Source of the DNA: Spirochaetota bacterium
GTDB taxonomy: Bacteria > Spirochaetota > UBA4802 > UB4802
Assembly (NCBI GenBank): GCA_029548025.1
Contig: JAKPOE010000436.1
Coordinates: 1 to 16,359, forward strand
Length of the DNA stretch: 16,359 bases
Reading direction: 5' to 3'
The notes under the pieces were generated by a model, which was not told the origin of the DNA, searched no databases, and saw nothing but the letters and a program-made list of their open reading frames with translations. Shown one piece after another: positions 15,640-16,359 of this stretch (positions are counted from its first letter, which is position 1; each line of letters starts with the position of its first letter). The translations under genes were made by a program, and so were the position numbers.

Positions 15640-16359
15640 TTAGTTTACTTTTACTTTCATCCTTTTCTTGATATGATTTCTAATCAGCATAATAAGATTT
15701 ACAAGCCAGCCATGAAATCCAAGGATAGGGCTTAATGCAAAGATTGATAGTGAAAACAACACTGCACTTTCCCTGCCCAGACCAATGCTATTAAAAAGAA
15801 AAATCATTACAGCTTCTCTAACACCCAAACCTGAAACAGATATTGGCACCGCTACAGAAAAACTGGAAACAGCAAGGCAAAATATATTGTATGTAAATGT
15901 CATATTTATCCCAAAACTTTTCAATATAAAATATCCAACCATACAATAACATAAAAAACTTGGTATTGTTATAACTATACAAATTGCAAGATATTTTACT
16001 GTTGTTACCATCTTAATAATATCATTTATAAAGCCTGAAATATTATTTTCGATAGTTGCATAGTATTTTTTTGGAACTAAAAATTTACTAAATGTGATGA
16101 TAATATTTTGAATTGATTTATATTTAGCTAACACAACGATTCCAGCTATAATACAGGATAGTAAAATAATAACATCAACATATTTAAAATGAAAGAGGTT
16201 ACTATAAAAAGGATACAGTATAAAAATCATTGCAATACGAATGCCTACATCATACAACCTATCAACAACAACCGGGGACAACGAACTCCCAAAATTGTCA
16301 AACTTTTCCTGATAATAAAGTGCTTTCGATATTTCACCTATCCTTCCCGGAGTAACAGC
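15640..16359 (-). CDS. UPF0104 / LPG_synthase_TM-type membrane protein (start beyond window)
   Basis: The visible 239 residues are the C-terminal part of a multi-spanning protein of the UPF0104 family, which includes the flippase-like half of MprF and archaeal AglD-type proteins. The frame stays open to the right edge, and the TTG at 16279-16281 is an internal Leu codon. The edge-side residues read VTPGRIGEISKALYY, followed by SLSPVVVDRLYD, the conserved core of this family. PISVSGLGVREA near the middle is the second conserved motif. About six hydrophobic helices follow, and the basic tail (HIKKRMKVK) is likely cytoplasmic. Members are found next to polyprenyl-sugar transferases and may help move lipid-linked sugars or lipids. 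No LPG synthase catalytic domain follows, so it is the membrane-only form. Confidence 0.85.
   Translation of the reverse strand, partial: AVTPGRIGEISKALYYQEKFDNFGSSLSPVVVDRLYDVGIRIAMIFILYPFYSNLFHFKYVDVIILLSCIIAGIVVLAKYKSIQNIIITFSKFLVPKKYYATIENNISGFINDIIKMVTTVKYLAICIVITIPSFLCYCMVGYFILKSFGINMTFTYNIFCLAVSSFSVAVPISVSGLGVREAVMIFLFNSIGLGRESAVLFSLSIFALSPILGFHGWLVNLIMLIRNHIKKRMKVKVN

Overview
This is a chromosomal window from an AT-rich bacterium (roughly two thirds A+T by eye). It holds 12 protein-coding genes and no visible RNA genes, insertion sequences, prophage or CRISPR array. The lineage cannot be fixed from the sequence alone. A diderm such as a spirochaete or a deltaproteobacterium-like group would fit the trigger factor-clpP-clpX-lon order, an apparently membrane-anchored isoaspartate methyltransferase and the surface-sugar genes, but this is inference. 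Two genes (tig and the 565-residue glycosyltransferase) appear to start with TTG behind a good Shine-Dalgarno sequence.

Left part (1-3896): the 3' end of argC (arginine synthesis) converges on pcm, an isoaspartyl protein methyltransferase with an N-terminal membrane segment. A 326-base AT-rich intergenic region with promoter-like sequences on both strands, including two overlapping -35 boxes, separates pcm from ptsI (PTS enzyme I). ptsI is followed 28 bases later by an uncharacterised SAM-dependent methyltransferase. No HPr or sugar permease gene is in view.

Middle (3907-9760, all minus strand, read right to left): trigger factor, clpP, clpX and lon form a classical protein-quality-control cluster. 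It covers nascent-chain folding at the ribosome, the ClpXP protease and the Lon protease. A 32-base imperfect stem-loop lies between tig and clpP.

Right part (10003-16359): a surface-glycosylation block. Two overlapping minus-strand genes encode large multi-spanning GT39/ArnT-like glycosyltransferases. Divergent from them is a polyprenyl-phosphate-mannose-synthase-like GT2 enzyme fused to a GtrA membrane domain. Converging on that is a second membrane-anchored GT2 enzyme, and upstream of it (running off the right edge) is a UPF0104/LPG_synthase_TM-type membrane protein. The likely scheme is that the GT2 enzymes load sugars onto a polyprenyl phosphate on the cytoplasmic face, GtrA-like or other membrane domains help move the lipid-sugar across, and the GT39-type enzymes transfer the sugar to an acceptor outside. 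That is a GtrABC/ArnT-like logic. Acceptor and sugar are unknown.

Nothing here is clearly a new defence or mobile system. The points most worth a second look are the glycosylation block, the divergent second GT39 gene that lacks the usual DE pair, the membrane-anchored Pcm, and a few non-coding structures.
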